Made by a program: the position numbers and the translations under genes. The notes under the pieces were generated by a model. The model was not told where the DNA came from. It made no database searches and saw only the letters and a list, made by a program, of their open reading frames with translations. From NCBI GenBank assembly GCA_019454185.1, contig CP075368.1, forward strand, positions 1,488,001 to 1,552,000: a DNA stretch of 64,000 bases, given 5' to 3'. This DNA comes from Phycisphaeraceae bacterium (GTDB taxonomy: Bacteria; Planctomycetota; Phycisphaerae; Phycisphaerales; UBA1924). Shown here piece after piece: positions 37,724 through 47,225 of the stretch. Every line of letters starts with the position of its first letter. The first letter of the stretch is position 1.

Positions 37724-39047
37724 CCACATTCGGCCCGGGATGATCCCGCATCGCATCACGCGTGTCCACGATCAGCGTCGCGTGCTTGGCGACAAGCCCA
37801 TAATCAACAGCCGCGTGGTTCGTCACGATCATGACACAATCCGCGTGCGCCAGCATCTCTGCCGTCAGGGGCACGCTCGCTAGATCCAGCGTGTAGTTCC
37901 GCATCGAGGGGAACCTGGCGACATGCGGGTCGTGATACGAGACCACGGCGCCACGTTCTTGGAGCAGCGTGATGATTTCTGCGGCCGGAGTCTCACGGAT
38001 ATCGTCGATATCGGGCTTGTACGCGATCCCAAGCACCAGCACCCTTGAGCCCTTAACGGGCTTGCCGCGATCGTTCAAGGCGCGAGACGCCCGCTCGACA
38101 ACCAGCCGAGGCATGCTGGAGTTGATCTCTCCCGCGAGTTCGATGAACCGCGTGACATGGCCCGCCGCCCGCGCCTTCCATGAGAGGTAGTAGGGATCGA
38201 TGGGGATGCAGTGCCCCCCGAGCCCCGGGCCGGGGTAGAAGGGGTGGAAACCGAACGGCTTGGTGGAAGCGGCCCTGACGACGGACCAGATGTCGATCCC
38301 CATGTCCGTCAGCACGGGTTTGAGCTCGTTGACGAGCGCGATGTTCACGGCCCGATAGATGTTCTCAAGCAGTTTCGCGCTCTCCGCAACCTCCGCGCTC
38401 TCGACCGCGATCACGCGTTCCACGGCTGATGAGTACAGCGCGACGCCGACTCTGGTGGAAACCTCGTCGATCCCGCCCACGAGGCGCGGGATCTGGTGTG
38501 TCTCCATGTCTTTCCGTCCGGGATCCTCTCGCTCAGGGCTGAAGACAAGGAAGAAGTCCCGCCCGCATCGAAGCCCGCCCCGTTCAAGAATCGTCTGGCA
38601 GATCTCCCGGGTTGTGCCGGGATACGACGTTGATTCCAGCGAGACGAGCATGCCCTTCTGCAGCACGCTAGCGACCATCTCGGTCGATCGCTCGACATAT
38701 GAAAGATCCGGCTCGCGATGCTCTCCCAGCGGCGTGGGCACACACAGGACGATCGCATCGCACCCCGCAAGATCTCCGGGACGCGAGGTCGGCATGAATC
38801 GATCCGAGGACGCCAGGATCTGAACCAACTCGTCGCCGAGATGCTTCAGATACGCCTGACCCTGACGGAGCATCCGCACCTTTGACTCATCGATATCGAA
38901 CCCGACCACCCGGTGCCCGGCGCCGTGCATCGCTCTCACAAGAGGCAGACCCACATACCCCAGCCCGACAATGCCCACCGTCGCCTGCTTCGCGCTGAAG
39001 CGGGCGATCAGCCGCTCCGCCTCTGGCATGCCCGCTTGCGTTTCCAT
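37713..39047 (-). CDS. UDP-sugar 6-dehydrogenase (UDP-GlcNAc/ManNAc type)
   Basis: 444 residues. VGIVGLGYVGLPLVRAM is the NAD Rossmann fingerprint, SLESTSYPGTTREIC is the middle-domain motif, and GLGGHCIPIDPYYLSWKA contains the catalytic Cys. The C-terminal domain has LGIAYKPDIDDIRETPA. It oxidises the C6 of a UDP-hexose or UDP-HexNAc twice to the uronic acid, for surface polysaccharide. The pattern with CIPIDPYYL is that of the WbpA/WecC subgroup, not UDP-glucose Ugd. It converges on the HEIGHH gene by an 11-base overlap. Confidence 0.88.
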   Translation of the reverse strand: METQAGMPEAERLIARFSAKQATVGIVGLGYVGLPLVRAMHGAGHRVVGFDIDESKVRMLRQGQAYLKHLGDELVQILASSDRFMPTSRPGDLAGCDAIVLCVPTPLGEHREPDLSYVERSTEMVASVLQKGMLVSLESTSYPGTTREICQTILERGGLRCGRDFFLVFSPEREDPGRKDMETHQIPRLVGGIDEVSTRVGVALYSSAVERVIAVESAEVAESAKLLENIYRAVNIALVNELKPVLTDMGIDIWSVVRAASTKPFGFHPFYPGPGLGGHCIPIDPYYLSWKARAAGHVTRFIELAGEINSSMPRLVVERASRALNDRGKPVKGSRVLVLGIAYKPDIDDIRETPAAEIITLLQERGAVVSYHDPHVARFPSMRNYTLDLASVPLTAEMLAHADCVMIVTNHAAVDYGLVAKHATLIVDTRDAMRDHPGPNVVKG

Positions 39048-39152
39048 CTGCTGTGGCTCCGGTGGTTCCCGCGATGCAGCTCAGACATCCGATCTAGAGT
39101 GTAATGCGGGGACGCTCTCGCGGTGCAACCAATTGGACCATGGGCCTGTCAC

Positions 39153-39887
39153 TTAGTCCTGAAGGGAGTCGAGGATTCCCGCCCATCGTTCGGGCGGCTG
39201 GCCGAAGAACGACGAGCCCGCGACAAGGACATCGCACCCGGAATCCCGCACAAGGCGGGCGGTGCCCGGCCCGATTCCCCCGTCCATCTCAACCCGCATG
39301 CCCGTCCCGTACCGCTCGCGCACAGCGCGTGTCTTTTCGAGTGTCTTGGCAATAAACGCCTGCCCACCTCGGCCGGGGTTCACGGACATGACCAGCGTCA
39401 GATCGAACGCATCGGCCACCGGCCACAACCGATCCACGGGAGTCGGCGGATTGATCGCAATCCCGGCCGTCGTCCCCATCGCACGAACGGCGTCGGCCAG
39501 AGCGCGGAGCTCGCCGGGCGGCGCAACCTCCACGTGGAACGTGATATGGTCAGCACCCGCCTTCGCGAATGGCTCCACGAATCGCTCCGGATTCGTAACC
39601 ATCAGATGGACATCGAGAAACACCTGCGGCAGTTCTGCTCGCAGCGCCCTGACCATGTCCGGCCCCATCGTGAGATTGTCAACAAAGTGCCCATCCATCA
39701 CATCGACGTGCAACACCTTCGCACCCGCCCCGACCGCTCGCCCGCACCACTCAGCCATACGTCCGAAGTCCGCCGCGAGAATCGACGGAGCCGCCAGCGT
39801 GCTTCCCGACGAGCGCGTGAGGAGATTTGTGACAGAGCCACGCCCGAAGGCACCCGTTTGTCCCGATGATGGCGGCTGTGGAGGCAT
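39153..39887 (-). CDS. rpe: ribulose-phosphate 3-epimerase
   Basis: 244 residues. APSILAADFGRM, HVDVMDGHFVDNLTMGP and HLMVTNPERFVEPFAKAGA are the Rpe signature motifs with metal-binding His and Asp. VMSVNPGRGGQAFI and VEMDGGIGPGTARLV complete the barrel. It interconverts ribulose 5-phosphate and xylulose 5-phosphate. The N-terminus before APSIL is about 30 residues and rather long, so a later start is possible. The divergent gene lies beyond a C18 tract. Confidence 0.93.
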   Translation of the reverse strand: MPPQPPSSGQTGAFGRGSVTNLLTRSSGSTLAAPSILAADFGRMAEWCGRAVGAGAKVLHVDVMDGHFVDNLTMGPDMVRALRAELPQVFLDVHLMVTNPERFVEPFAKAGADHITFHVEVAPPGELRALADAVRAMGTTAGIAINPPTPVDRLWPVADAFDLTLVMSVNPGRGGQAFIAKTLEKTRAVRERYGTGMRVEMDGGIGPGTARLVRDSGCDVLVAGSSFFGQPPERWAGILDSLQD

Positions 39888-39970
39888 CGCTCAGAGCGTA
39901 TCTCCACCGGAGAAGCCGGGCCGTTGGTCCGGAACCGATCCCTCGAAATCGCTAGGATGAGCGTGGATCA

Positions 39971-39988
39971 CCCCCCCCCCCCCCCCCC
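39971..39988. repeat. homopolymer of 18 C in a divergent intergenic region
   Basis: An uninterrupted run of 18 C on the plus strand, between rpe (84 bases away) and the pyrophosphorylase gene (24 bases from its ATG). It sits where a promoter spacer or leader would be. Such tracts slip during replication and can switch expression of flanking genes. I cannot exclude a sequencing or assembly artefact in the exact length. Confidence 0.85.
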
Positions 39989-40012
39989 GTGGGAGAAACG
40001 GAGAGCCGCGAC

Positions 40013-41455
40013 ATGCCAGCCACCATTGCACTACCTGCTGAACTTGTCTCACGCATCGATCGGGTCGGTCAATCCCACATCCTCGCGGCGTATGACCGAC
40101 TCTCCGATGCCGAGCGTGCCTCGCTCCTTGCCCAGCTTCTGTCACTCAATCTTGAGGAGATCCCCTCGCTGATTGAGAACTATGTGATGCACAAGCCATC
40201 ATTCACACTTCCGGCCGATCTCCAACCCGCACCGTACTTTCCGAATAACACCACGGGCTCGGCGCGTCCCTGGGATCAGGCGGGCGCCCGGGCGCGCGGA
40301 CTTGAGCTCATCAATTCAGGGGCGGTCGCCTGTTTCACCGTCGCAGGCGGCCAGGGGACACGTCTGGGATACGACGGACCCAAGGGTTGCTATCCGGCGG
40401 GTGGCGTGAGCCGCAAGCCCCTCTTCCAGCTCTTTGCGGAGCAGATTGCCGCGTGGTCGAAGCGATCCGGGCACGTCATCCCGTGGTACATCATGACCAG
40501 CCCGCTCAATCATGACGCGACGGTCGCGTTCTTCACTCGTCACAACTCCTTCGGTCTTCCGGCTGAGAGCGTCATGTGCTTCCAGCAGGGTGTCATGCCC
40601 TCATTCGACATGACCACCGGGCGTGTGCTGATGTCCTCCCCCTCTGAGATTGCCACGAACCCGGATGGCCACGGCGGCTCCATCACCGCTCTGCACAAGT
40701 CTGGAGCGATCGCCGATATGAAACGGCGGGGCATCACCACGCTGTCTTACTTCCAGGTAGACAACGCCACTGTCCGCGTGATCGATCCGGTCTTCATCGG
40801 GCTCCACTCATCGCCCGCCGACTCTTCTGCAGAGATGTCGAGCAAGATGATCCCGAAGGCCTATCCCGAGGAGAAGCTTGGGCTTTTCTGCTCGTCCGGG
40901 GGGCGCACCGAGGTGATCGAATACTCCGACCTCCCGATGGACCTTCAACGTGAGAGGATGCCCGACGGTTCGCTGCGATTCCTCGCGGGTTCGATCGCTG
41001 TTCACGTCATGGGAGTTGCATTCATCGAACGGCTGGCAACCGATCCGGCATTCTCGCTCCCGTTTCACCGCGCAGAGAAGAAAGTCCCTTGCATCGATCC
41101 GGCCACCGGCGCGAGAATCGATCCTGTATCCCCGAACGGCATCAAACTCGAGCGGTTCGTGTTCGACGCGCTACCCCTCTGCCGTGCCTCGATTGTCTAT
41201 GAGACGGATCGCATCGAGGAGTTTGCGCCGATCAAGAACGCGAGCGGTGTCGACAGCCCCGAGAGTTGCACGAAACTCCAGACGCTCAGAGCAACACGTT
41301 GGCTCAGATCGGTCGGAATCGATGTCCCGCTCAACGACGCCGGTGAGCCGGACTGCACGATCGAGATATCCGCAAGCACCGCGCTCGAACCCTCCGATTT
41401 GAGTTCGGCACGTCTCCCCACGAAGATTGCGCGCGGCACTTCGCTTGTACTCTGA
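40013..41455 (+). CDS. UDP-sugar pyrophosphorylase, UAP1-like (eukaryote-type family)
   Basis: 480 residues from the ATG at 40013, with GGAG at 40000-40003; an in-frame GTG lies at 39989. TVAGGQGTRLGYDGPKGCYP is the nucleotide-binding loop of the UDPGP type 1 family. WYIMTSPLNHDATVAFF and SYFQVDNATVRVIDP are further family segments. It makes UDP-GlcNAc or UDP-Gal/Glc from UTP and the sugar 1-phosphate. Most bacteria use GlmU instead, so this is a UAP1-like enzyme of the kind seen in planctomycetes and eukaryotes. Confidence 0.88.
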   Translation: MPATIALPAELVSRIDRVGQSHILAAYDRLSDAERASLLAQLLSLNLEEIPSLIENYVMHKPSFTLPADLQPAPYFPNNTTGSARPWDQAGARARGLELINSGAVACFTVAGGQGTRLGYDGPKGCYPAGGVSRKPLFQLFAEQIAAWSKRSGHVIPWYIMTSPLNHDATVAFFTRHNSFGLPAESVMCFQQGVMPSFDMTTGRVLMSSPSEIATNPDGHGGSITALHKSGAIADMKRRGITTLSYFQVDNATVRVIDPVFIGLHSSPADSSAEMSSKMIPKAYPEEKLGLFCSSGGRTEVIEYSDLPMDLQRERMPDGSLRFLAGSIAVHVMGVAFIERLATDPAFSLPFHRAEKKVPCIDPATGARIDPVSPNGIKLERFVFDALPLCRASIVYETDRIEEFAPIKNASGVDSPESCTKLQTLRATRWLRSVGIDVPLNDAGEPDCTIEISASTALEPSDLSSARLPTKIARGTSLVL

Positions 41456-41505
41456 ACTCCCTTCGTGCTGGCATCAGGAGTGCACCCTGTGCTGCCGCGC
41501 GCGGT

Positions 41506-42762
41506 TTACCGGCGTATCACGCCCTCGCCCGCGACGAGTATCTGCTCGATCCACCGATCGTCCCACGCGTAGAGCAGAGTACCCAATGGATCGACGGCTT
41601 CTTGCCACCGAACATCGGGCTTAACTACCAGCACATCGGCTTCGGCACCCGTTTCGAGCCGCGAGGTCCTCGGCCAGCCGATCGCATCCGCATTCCCGCA
41701 TGTGATCATCCACCATGCCCGGCTCGGCGCGATCACACCACCTTTGCCCGTGCTCGCGGCAACACGCTTCGAAGTCTCGATCATCGCACGAGCTACACGC
41801 ACCATCGATCGCTCGTTGCCCCCCGCGATATCCGACCCCACCGCCAGTCGAACGCCGGATCGTCCGAGCGCCCCCAGATTACAGTCTCCGGACTGAAGAA
41901 ACATGTTTGCGGTCGGACAGTGCGCGATGATGGAGTGCGTCGCGGCAAGTATCGACCGCTCATCTACATCGAGCCATACCCCATGCGCCAGAATGGACCG
42001 GGGTCCGAGCAAACCGGCATCCTGATAGACACCGACATACGACCGCTCATCGAACAGGCGTGCGATCGCCTCACATTCTGGCACACTCTCGGAGAGGTGA
42101 GTCTGCATCGGTGCATCGAGTCGCCTTATCACCTCCCCGGCCCCCGTGAGCAACTGTGGCGTACACGAGATCGCGAACCGTGGATTGATCGAGTGCTCGA
42201 CCCGCAACCCATTCGATGCCGCGAGACCGCGCGTCCACTCCGTCAACGATGCTGCCTCTCGCACCAACTGCGTCGCCCCGCGGCACAGCTCAGGCGGGGC
42301 GTTCCTATCCATGAGCACCTGTCCCACCATCGCCCGCATCCCGGTAGCAGCGACCGCCTCGATCGCGGCCTTGGTTCCGTCGTGGTGCACAGTTCCATAA
42401 GCACATACCGATGTGGTCCCGAACGACAGCAACGATTGTGCCGCACGTGTCGCGACCTCACCAGCGACATCTGGGTCCGCCCAAGCGCACTCTGCCGGGA
42501 AGATCGCCCGTTCCAGCCAGTCCAGCAGTGTGAACCCGTCGATACCGATCGAGTCGAACTGGGGCAGGTGCATGTGTGCATCAACGAAACCGGGCATGAT
42601 GATCGCATGCTCACCGCCAAGATCAGGGCGCGGATCGACAACACCCTCGGAGACTCGCTGGATCAATCCGTCGGCGACTCGGAGCGTGCCGCGCGTGAGA
42701 CGGACTCCCCCGCGTCCATCCTGCAGCATCAAGGTTCCGGAGATGGTACGGACTTCACTCAT
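41506..42762 (-). CDS. guaD: guanine deaminase
   Basis: 418 residues. PGFVDAHMHLPQFDSIGIDG contains the HxH metal site, followed by LLDWLERAIFPAE typical of guanine deaminase. MDRNAPPEL, THLSESVPECEAIARLF and the late GSDIAGGNERSM complete the amidohydrolase site. It converts guanine to xanthine. The start overlaps the stop of the membrane gene at 42762, so the two are co-translated. Confidence 0.87.
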   Translation of the reverse strand: MSEVRTISGTLMLQDGRGGVRLTRGTLRVADGLIQRVSEGVVDPRPDLGGEHAIIMPGFVDAHMHLPQFDSIGIDGFTLLDWLERAIFPAECAWADPDVAGEVATRAAQSLLSFGTTSVCAYGTVHHDGTKAAIEAVAATGMRAMVGQVLMDRNAPPELCRGATQLVREAASLTEWTRGLAASNGLRVEHSINPRFAISCTPQLLTGAGEVIRRLDAPMQTHLSESVPECEAIARLFDERSYVGVYQDAGLLGPRSILAHGVWLDVDERSILAATHSIIAHCPTANMFLQSGDCNLGALGRSGVRLAVGSDIAGGNERSMVRVARAMIETSKRVAASTGKGGVIAPSRAWWMITCGNADAIGWPRTSRLETGAEADVLVVKPDVRWQEAVDPLGTLLYAWDDRWIEQILVAGEGVIRR

Positions 42763-43490
42763 CAGGGTGCCGCCGCACGCGAGGCGATGAACGCGTTGAG
42801 CTCAGCACCGAACTTGACAATCAACCAGAGGCCCGCGTGCGTGACGCCGATCACGGTCAGCTCATGCCTGGGCAAGCGGAAGAGCCCCCACAGCGCGAGC
42901 GTGTATGCCGCAAGCCCGAGGACCCACTCGTCGATCTTTGTAGGGATCGGGATGTTTGAACTGACTACGGCGTACAGGAGCGAGACCGCAAAGAACATCC
43001 TCGCTGACGCAACCTTTGCTTCGCTGAATCGCCTCTCCGTAAACACAGCGGCAATCATGACGGCGACGATACCCGTTCCCGTGTGAACAGCGATGTCATA
43101 GAGCGTGGCAAGGCCACGTGCGATCGCGTGGGAGGGCGCAAAGTACCCAGCCATTCCGACCGCCCCGAGAGTCAGAACCCCTGCCGAGATAATGAGCGTG
43201 TTGGGCCCGGGGAAGCCGGGCCTGACAATTGGCGGGATCTCTGTCGTATCAGCCGGCGCAGTTGCCGCGGCGTTCGTTCCAACAGCCGCACCAGAAGCGT
43301 CGCCGACGTACCGCTCCTTCACAACCGTCGGCGTCCTCACCTCAACGCCTTGAGGCGCAGTCGCGACCGGCGGCGGCTTGATGCTGCCATGCTCCTCCGG
43401 ATCGGCAAGGGGCACAAGTTCATCGCGCTCTTCGTGAGTGCCATCGCCAGTCGCACCGGACCCAATCTCGCTCTTCCTGATCTCGTCCAC
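42762..43490 (-). CDS. membrane protein of unknown function
   Basis: 242 residues. The first 95 are hydrophilic with Pro/Ala/Thr-rich stretches, probably disordered and cytoplasmic. Four hydrophobic segments follow between about 100 and 235. No motif recognised. It lies nine bases after the ApgM-type mutase stop and overlaps guaD by one base, so all three form an operon; the shared role is not obvious. Confidence 0.62.
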   Translation of the reverse strand: MDEIRKSEIGSGATGDGTHEERDELVPLADPEEHGSIKPPPVATAPQGVEVRTPTVVKERYVGDASGAAVGTNAAATAPADTTEIPPIVRPGFPGPNTLIISAGVLTLGAVGMAGYFAPSHAIARGLATLYDIAVHTGTGIVAVMIAAVFTERRFSEAKVASARMFFAVSLLYAVVSSNIPIPTKIDEWVLGLAAYTLALWGLFRLPRHELTVIGVTHAGLWLIVKFGAELNAFIASRAAAP

Positions 43491-43499
43491 TGCTATACC

Positions 43500-44798
43500 T
43501 CAGGATGTGGTTCGTGTGCCGATCGGACGCACACGCGCCAGGCCGCCGTGCAGGAAGTACTCCATCAGGTCGTGGCCGTTCTCGATCTTCAGATCACTTG
43601 AAAGAGCCGCTGCCTCTGTGAAAGGCCTCGACACCGCCGATTTCACGTATGCGCCGGCGACAAGGAACGGCACGGGTGTCGCGTCGTGCTTTCGAGTGCT
43701 TACGAGCGTGTAATGGTCGGGCATGTAGAGGAGCCGCCAGCCCGGCGCACTCGGATCAACATCCGGATCGCCGAACGTCCGCAGGTGCTCGACGAGTGGC
43801 TTCATGATCTGCTCGTCGATCGCTTCCAGTGCAGCGACCTTCGACTGCCAGTCTCCCTGATGAGAGAGCTCGTCGGGCGATTCAACATGGCAGCAGACAA
43901 CGTCGTACCGATCGAGTGCCTCGCAGGTCGCCTTCCCCTGTGCCGCATAATCAGTGTCGTGGTATGACGTGAGCCCCGGAACGTGCAGGCGATCCCATCC
44001 GATCAGTGCCGCGATACCTGCCAGCAGATCGACGGACGTGATCATCGCACCTCTGATCCCGAAACGTGACTCAAAGGAAGGAAGCGACGGAGCCGTACCC
44101 TGCCCCCAGATCCAGGCCATAGTCGCAGGCCTCTGGCCCTTCTCCCGCCTTGCCAGATTCACCCGATGTGTCGAGAGAAAATCGACCGAAGCCAACATCA
44201 GCCGCAACAACCGCCCCGACTCACTCCCACCGCGCGGCACGTGCTTTGCCCACGGCAGACGCGGGATCTCGTGTGGCGGGGTCGTCTCGACGCCCTTGTA
44301 GCTCCGCCCTGCATGATCAACCAGAACGTTCCTGTACGAGACACCCGGAGTCAGTGAAAGCCCTTCCACATCCAACGGTGCCACACGTCCCCAATGCTCC
44401 ATCAGATCCGCTACGAGTGTCCTTGCCTCGGCATCACTGATCGCACCGGCCGAATGGTCCAGCATCAGCCCGGCGTCGCCGCTCCCCGGGTCGCCCGTCG
44501 TCACAAGGTTCAGTCTGAAGATCCAGTCTTTCTGCCCGAGATTGAGCCCCAACGCCGCAGCCTCGATCGGGGCGCGACCGGTGTGATACTTGTCGGGGTC
44601 GTACCCGAGCAAAGACATTGAGCAGACGTCGGACCCCGCCTCGAAGCGTGGCGGCGTTGTTGCTGCACACCCGACGCGTCCGGCCCGAGCCAGATCGGCG
44701 AGCACGGGCATGTGTGCCGCCTCAAAGGGCGTCTTGCCACCGAGCGAGTCGATCGGGAGGTCCGCGCCCCCATCCGGAATGACGATCACATACTTCAC
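43500..44798 (-). CDS. apgM: cofactor-independent phosphoglycerate mutase, archaeal (ApgM) type
   Basis: 432 residues from a GTG at 44798; the frame is open to 44978 but the upstream part overlaps the divergent agmatinase start region. KYVIVIPDGGADLPID has the first metal-binding Asp, and AGSDVCSMSLLGYDPDKYHT carries the catalytic Ser. CCHVESPDELSHQGDWQSK and LYMPDHYTLVSTRKHD supply further metal ligands. The alkaline phosphatase-like family interconverts 2- and 3-phosphoglycerate; a minority are annotated homoserine-kinase-like. It leads the operon with the membrane protein and guaD. Confidence 0.83.
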   Translation of the reverse strand: MKYVIVIPDGGADLPIDSLGGKTPFEAAHMPVLADLARAGRVGCAATTPPRFEAGSDVCSMSLLGYDPDKYHTGRAPIEAAALGLNLGQKDWIFRLNLVTTGDPGSGDAGLMLDHSAGAISDAEARTLVADLMEHWGRVAPLDVEGLSLTPGVSYRNVLVDHAGRSYKGVETTPPHEIPRLPWAKHVPRGGSESGRLLRLMLASVDFLSTHRVNLARREKGQRPATMAWIWGQGTAPSLPSFESRFGIRGAMITSVDLLAGIAALIGWDRLHVPGLTSYHDTDYAAQGKATCEALDRYDVVCCHVESPDELSHQGDWQSKVAALEAIDEQIMKPLVEHLRTFGDPDVDPSAPGWRLLYMPDHYTLVSTRKHDATPVPFLVAGAYVKSAVSRPFTEAAALSSDLKIENGHDLMEYFLHGGLARVRPIGTRTTS

Positions 44799-44865
44799 GC
44801 CGAGAGGATACGCTGAACCGATTCGCGAGACACCCGCCCACTCAAGTGCCCGACTGGAGCAACCC

Positions 44866-45876
44866 ATGCACTTTGATCCCGACGCAGCGGCCAAACCCGG
44901 CTCCGGCATCTTCGGACTCCCCCACCTCTTTGATGATGCGGAGATCGTTCTCCTGCCTGTCCCTTTCGACGCGACCACGTCCTACGGCAACGGAACCGCC
45001 CACGGCCCGGAAGCGATCTTCGCCGCTTCATCGCAGGTCGATCTCTTCCATCGTCGCTTCGGGAAGATCTATGAGCGCGGGATCCACATGCTCCGTCCCG
45101 ATGAGCGAATCGCGCGGCTCTCTGCCGAGGCACGCGAGATCGCGGTCCCCATCATCGAGAAGGGTGGCGCAGAGCCCGGGGATGAGCAGGATGTCGCACG
45201 CGTCAACATGGCGAGCGAGGAAATGAACGTATTTGTCTACAAGCAAGCCACATCGCTCCTCTCCGCAGGCAAGAAGATCGGTCTCATCGGTGGCGACCAC
45301 TCCACGCCGTTCGGCATGATCAAGGCCCTGGCCGAGATGCACAAGGACATCGGCATCCTCCAATTGGATGCCCACATGGACCTTCGCGATGCGTTCGAGG
45401 GCTTCCAGTGGTCACACGCCTCGATCATGCACAACGTGCTCTCACGAATCCCCGGCGTCTCTCGACTTGTACAGGTCGGCATACGCGATTTCGGCCTCGG
45501 CGAGGTCGAGTTCGCCCGTGCCCACGGCTCCCGCTGCGCCGTCTTCTATGACGAAGCCATGTTCGAGGAACGAGCGGCCGGTACTCCCTTCGACGGGTTG
45601 TGCAAGCGCATCATCGATGCACTCCCGGAGAAGGTGCACGTGTCGTTCGACATCGACGGGCTCAGCCCCGCTTACTGCCCGCATACCGGCACGCCAGTGC
45701 CCGGCGGGCTCTCGTTCAATGAGGCAACCTACCTGCTCTGGAAACTCAAGGAATCCGGACGCAGGGTCGTCGGCTTTGACCTGGTCGAGGTCTGCCCCTC
45801 CCCCAGCCCAGACGAGCCGGAGTGGGACGCGAACGTCGGAGCGAGGATGCTCTATCCCATGTGCGGAATGCTTTAA
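44866..45876 (+). CDS. speB: agmatinase / arginase family ureohydrolase
   Basis: 336 residues from the ATG at 44866 with GGAG at 44856-44859. Manganese ligands: GLIGGDHSTPFG (His), LQLDAHMDLRDAF (Asp-x-His-x-Asp), and SFDIDGLSPAYCP (Asp-x-Asp). It probably hydrolyses agmatine to putrescine and urea; guanidinobutyrase or formiminoglutamase specificity cannot be ruled out. The C-terminal FDLVEVCPSPSPDEPEWD is typical. It is divergent from apgM with about 65 bases between. Confidence 0.88.
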   Translation: MHFDPDAAAKPGSGIFGLPHLFDDAEIVLLPVPFDATTSYGNGTAHGPEAIFAASSQVDLFHRRFGKIYERGIHMLRPDERIARLSAEAREIAVPIIEKGGAEPGDEQDVARVNMASEEMNVFVYKQATSLLSAGKKIGLIGGDHSTPFGMIKALAEMHKDIGILQLDAHMDLRDAFEGFQWSHASIMHNVLSRIPGVSRLVQVGIRDFGLGEVEFARAHGSRCAVFYDEAMFEERAAGTPFDGLCKRIIDALPEKVHVSFDIDGLSPAYCPHTGTPVPGGLSFNEATYLLWKLKESGRRVVGFDLVEVCPSPSPDEPEWDANVGARMLYPMCGML

Positions 45877-45903
45877 CCGAGCCGCTCCCGCAACGCGTTC
45901 GAC

Positions 45904-46611
45904 TCACACCCGAAACGTGGGCAGATCCGCGTTCGGAAGCACAATCCCCATCGCGATGCCGATGGCCGCTCCGCCGATCGACGCGCCAAAGCCAACGACA
46001 TACTTCGCGCCGAAGAAGAAGAGCAGCACAAACGCGAGCAGCCCGAACTGCGCTCCCCGTTCGGTGTCGAGCATCCTTCGAACGGGCGGAAAGACGCTCG
46101 CAGCAATGCGAAATCCGTCCAGCGGCGGCACCGGCAGCAGGTTGAACAGGCAGAGAATGACGTTCAGCACGACTGCGTACATCCAGAATCTCGCCGTGTT
46201 GGTGAACAGCGGCTCTTCGAATCTGAAACCCTGCACCCAATGCCCCTGACCGAAGCCGATCCACAGGCACAGCGCGACGATCGCTCCGAGCGCGATCAGC
46301 AGATTCATCAACGGCCCAGCCAGCGACACGATCGCGTCACCATACCGTCCGCGAAGCCGTGCAGAATTCACCGGCATCTGGCCCCAGGTGAAGCCGAACA
46401 AGGCAAAGAGCAGCCATGCCATCGGCGGAATGTGAACAAGGGGGTTGATCGTGAGATGCCCGCTGAGCCGGGGCGTGTCGTCCCCGAGCCGCGTCGCCAC
46501 CCAGCCGTGCGCGAGCTCGTGCAGCACGATTGAGCCGATCACCACGACGACCCATGAGACCAGAGCAACGGGGTTGCTCTCCAGCATGCGCCCTGCCCAC
46601 CACCAATCCAT
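45904..46611 (-). CDS. site-2 protease family membrane metallopeptidase
   Basis: 235 residues with about five membrane helices. LHELAHGWVATRLGD is the HExxH zinc motif in the first helix, and LCLFNLLPVPPLDGFRI contains the second zinc motif (NPxPLDG-type, Asp). This is the short S2P-like subgroup (YwhC/Rv2869-type without PDZ). It cleaves membrane-embedded segments of regulators. The gene stands alone between the agmatinase gene and the ribosomal genes. Confidence 0.87.
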   Translation of the reverse strand: MDWWWAGRMLESNPVALVSWVVVVIGSIVLHELAHGWVATRLGDDTPRLSGHLTINPLVHIPPMAWLLFALFGFTWGQMPVNSARLRGRYGDAIVSLAGPLMNLLIALGAIVALCLWIGFGQGHWVQGFRFEEPLFTNTARFWMYAVVLNVILCLFNLLPVPPLDGFRIAASVFPPVRRMLDTERGAQFGLLAFVLLFFFGAKYVVGFGASIGGAAIGIAMGIVLPNADLPTFRV

Positions 46612-46670
46612 GCCGTGACCTCCGTGTCAGAAACGCCCCACGACCCAGCATAGCACGTGGTCAGGAATGA

Positions 46671-46700
46671 CAAGACGCCCGGCATGTGCCGAGCGTCTTG
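46671..46700 (-). terminator. hairpin downstream of rplT
   Basis: CAAGACGC then CGGCA (46671-46684) pairs with TGCCG then GCGTCTTG (46687-46700), 13 pairs with one internal mismatch and a 2-base loop. On the minus strand it is followed by TCATTCCTG. It lies just past the rplT stop and probably ends the rpmI-rplT message. Confidence 0.62.
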
Positions 46701-46726
46701 GTCGATTCAGAAACCGATGAAATCCA

Positions 46727-47101
46727 TCAGGACTTGGCAGGCACAGCCCGCGAGGCCTTGACCGCCTTCTCAACGATGGTGTCGAAGAGCTTGGGATCCT
46801 CGATCGCGATCTGGCTCAGCATCTTGCGGTTCAGGTTGATACCAGCCATTTTCAGGCCGTTGATGAAGAGCGAGTACCGGGTACCACGCATGCGGCAGGC
46901 CGCGGTGATACGCGTGATCCACAGCGAGCGCATGTCGCGCTTGCGGGCCCGACGATCGCGATACGCGTACACACCCGCACGCACGATCGCGTTCCGGGCG
47001 TGGTACAGGTGGTGGCTCTTGACTCCGTAGTACCCGCGGGCCTTCCGGAGAATCCGATTCCGCATCTTGGTCTTGGCCGAACCCTTGCGAACGCGAGGCA
47101 T
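46727..47101 (-). CDS. rplT: 50S ribosomal protein L20
   Basis: 124 residues from the ATG at 47101; an upstream frame to 47188 is spurious. PRVRKGSAKTKMRNRILRKA, YYGVKSHHLYHARNAIVRAG and LWITRITAACRMRGTRYS are L20 signatures. It binds 23S rRNA early in assembly and in many bacteria represses its own operon. It follows rpmI by 124 bases. Confidence 0.97.
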   Translation of the reverse strand: MPRVRKGSAKTKMRNRILRKARGYYGVKSHHLYHARNAIVRAGVYAYRDRRARKRDMRSLWITRITAACRMRGTRYSLFINGLKMAGINLNRKMLSQIAIEDPKLFDTIVEKAVKASRAVPAKS

Positions 47102-47225
47102 GCCGAAACTCCTCTTCTTTGTCCGACGGGGCGCCGACGAAAGCCGACGACTTGTGCCCGGCGGGCCGGTGTGAGTCACCGAAACCACGACAACAGCCCG
47201 ACACGCTCGGGCTCATGCTGTTAGA

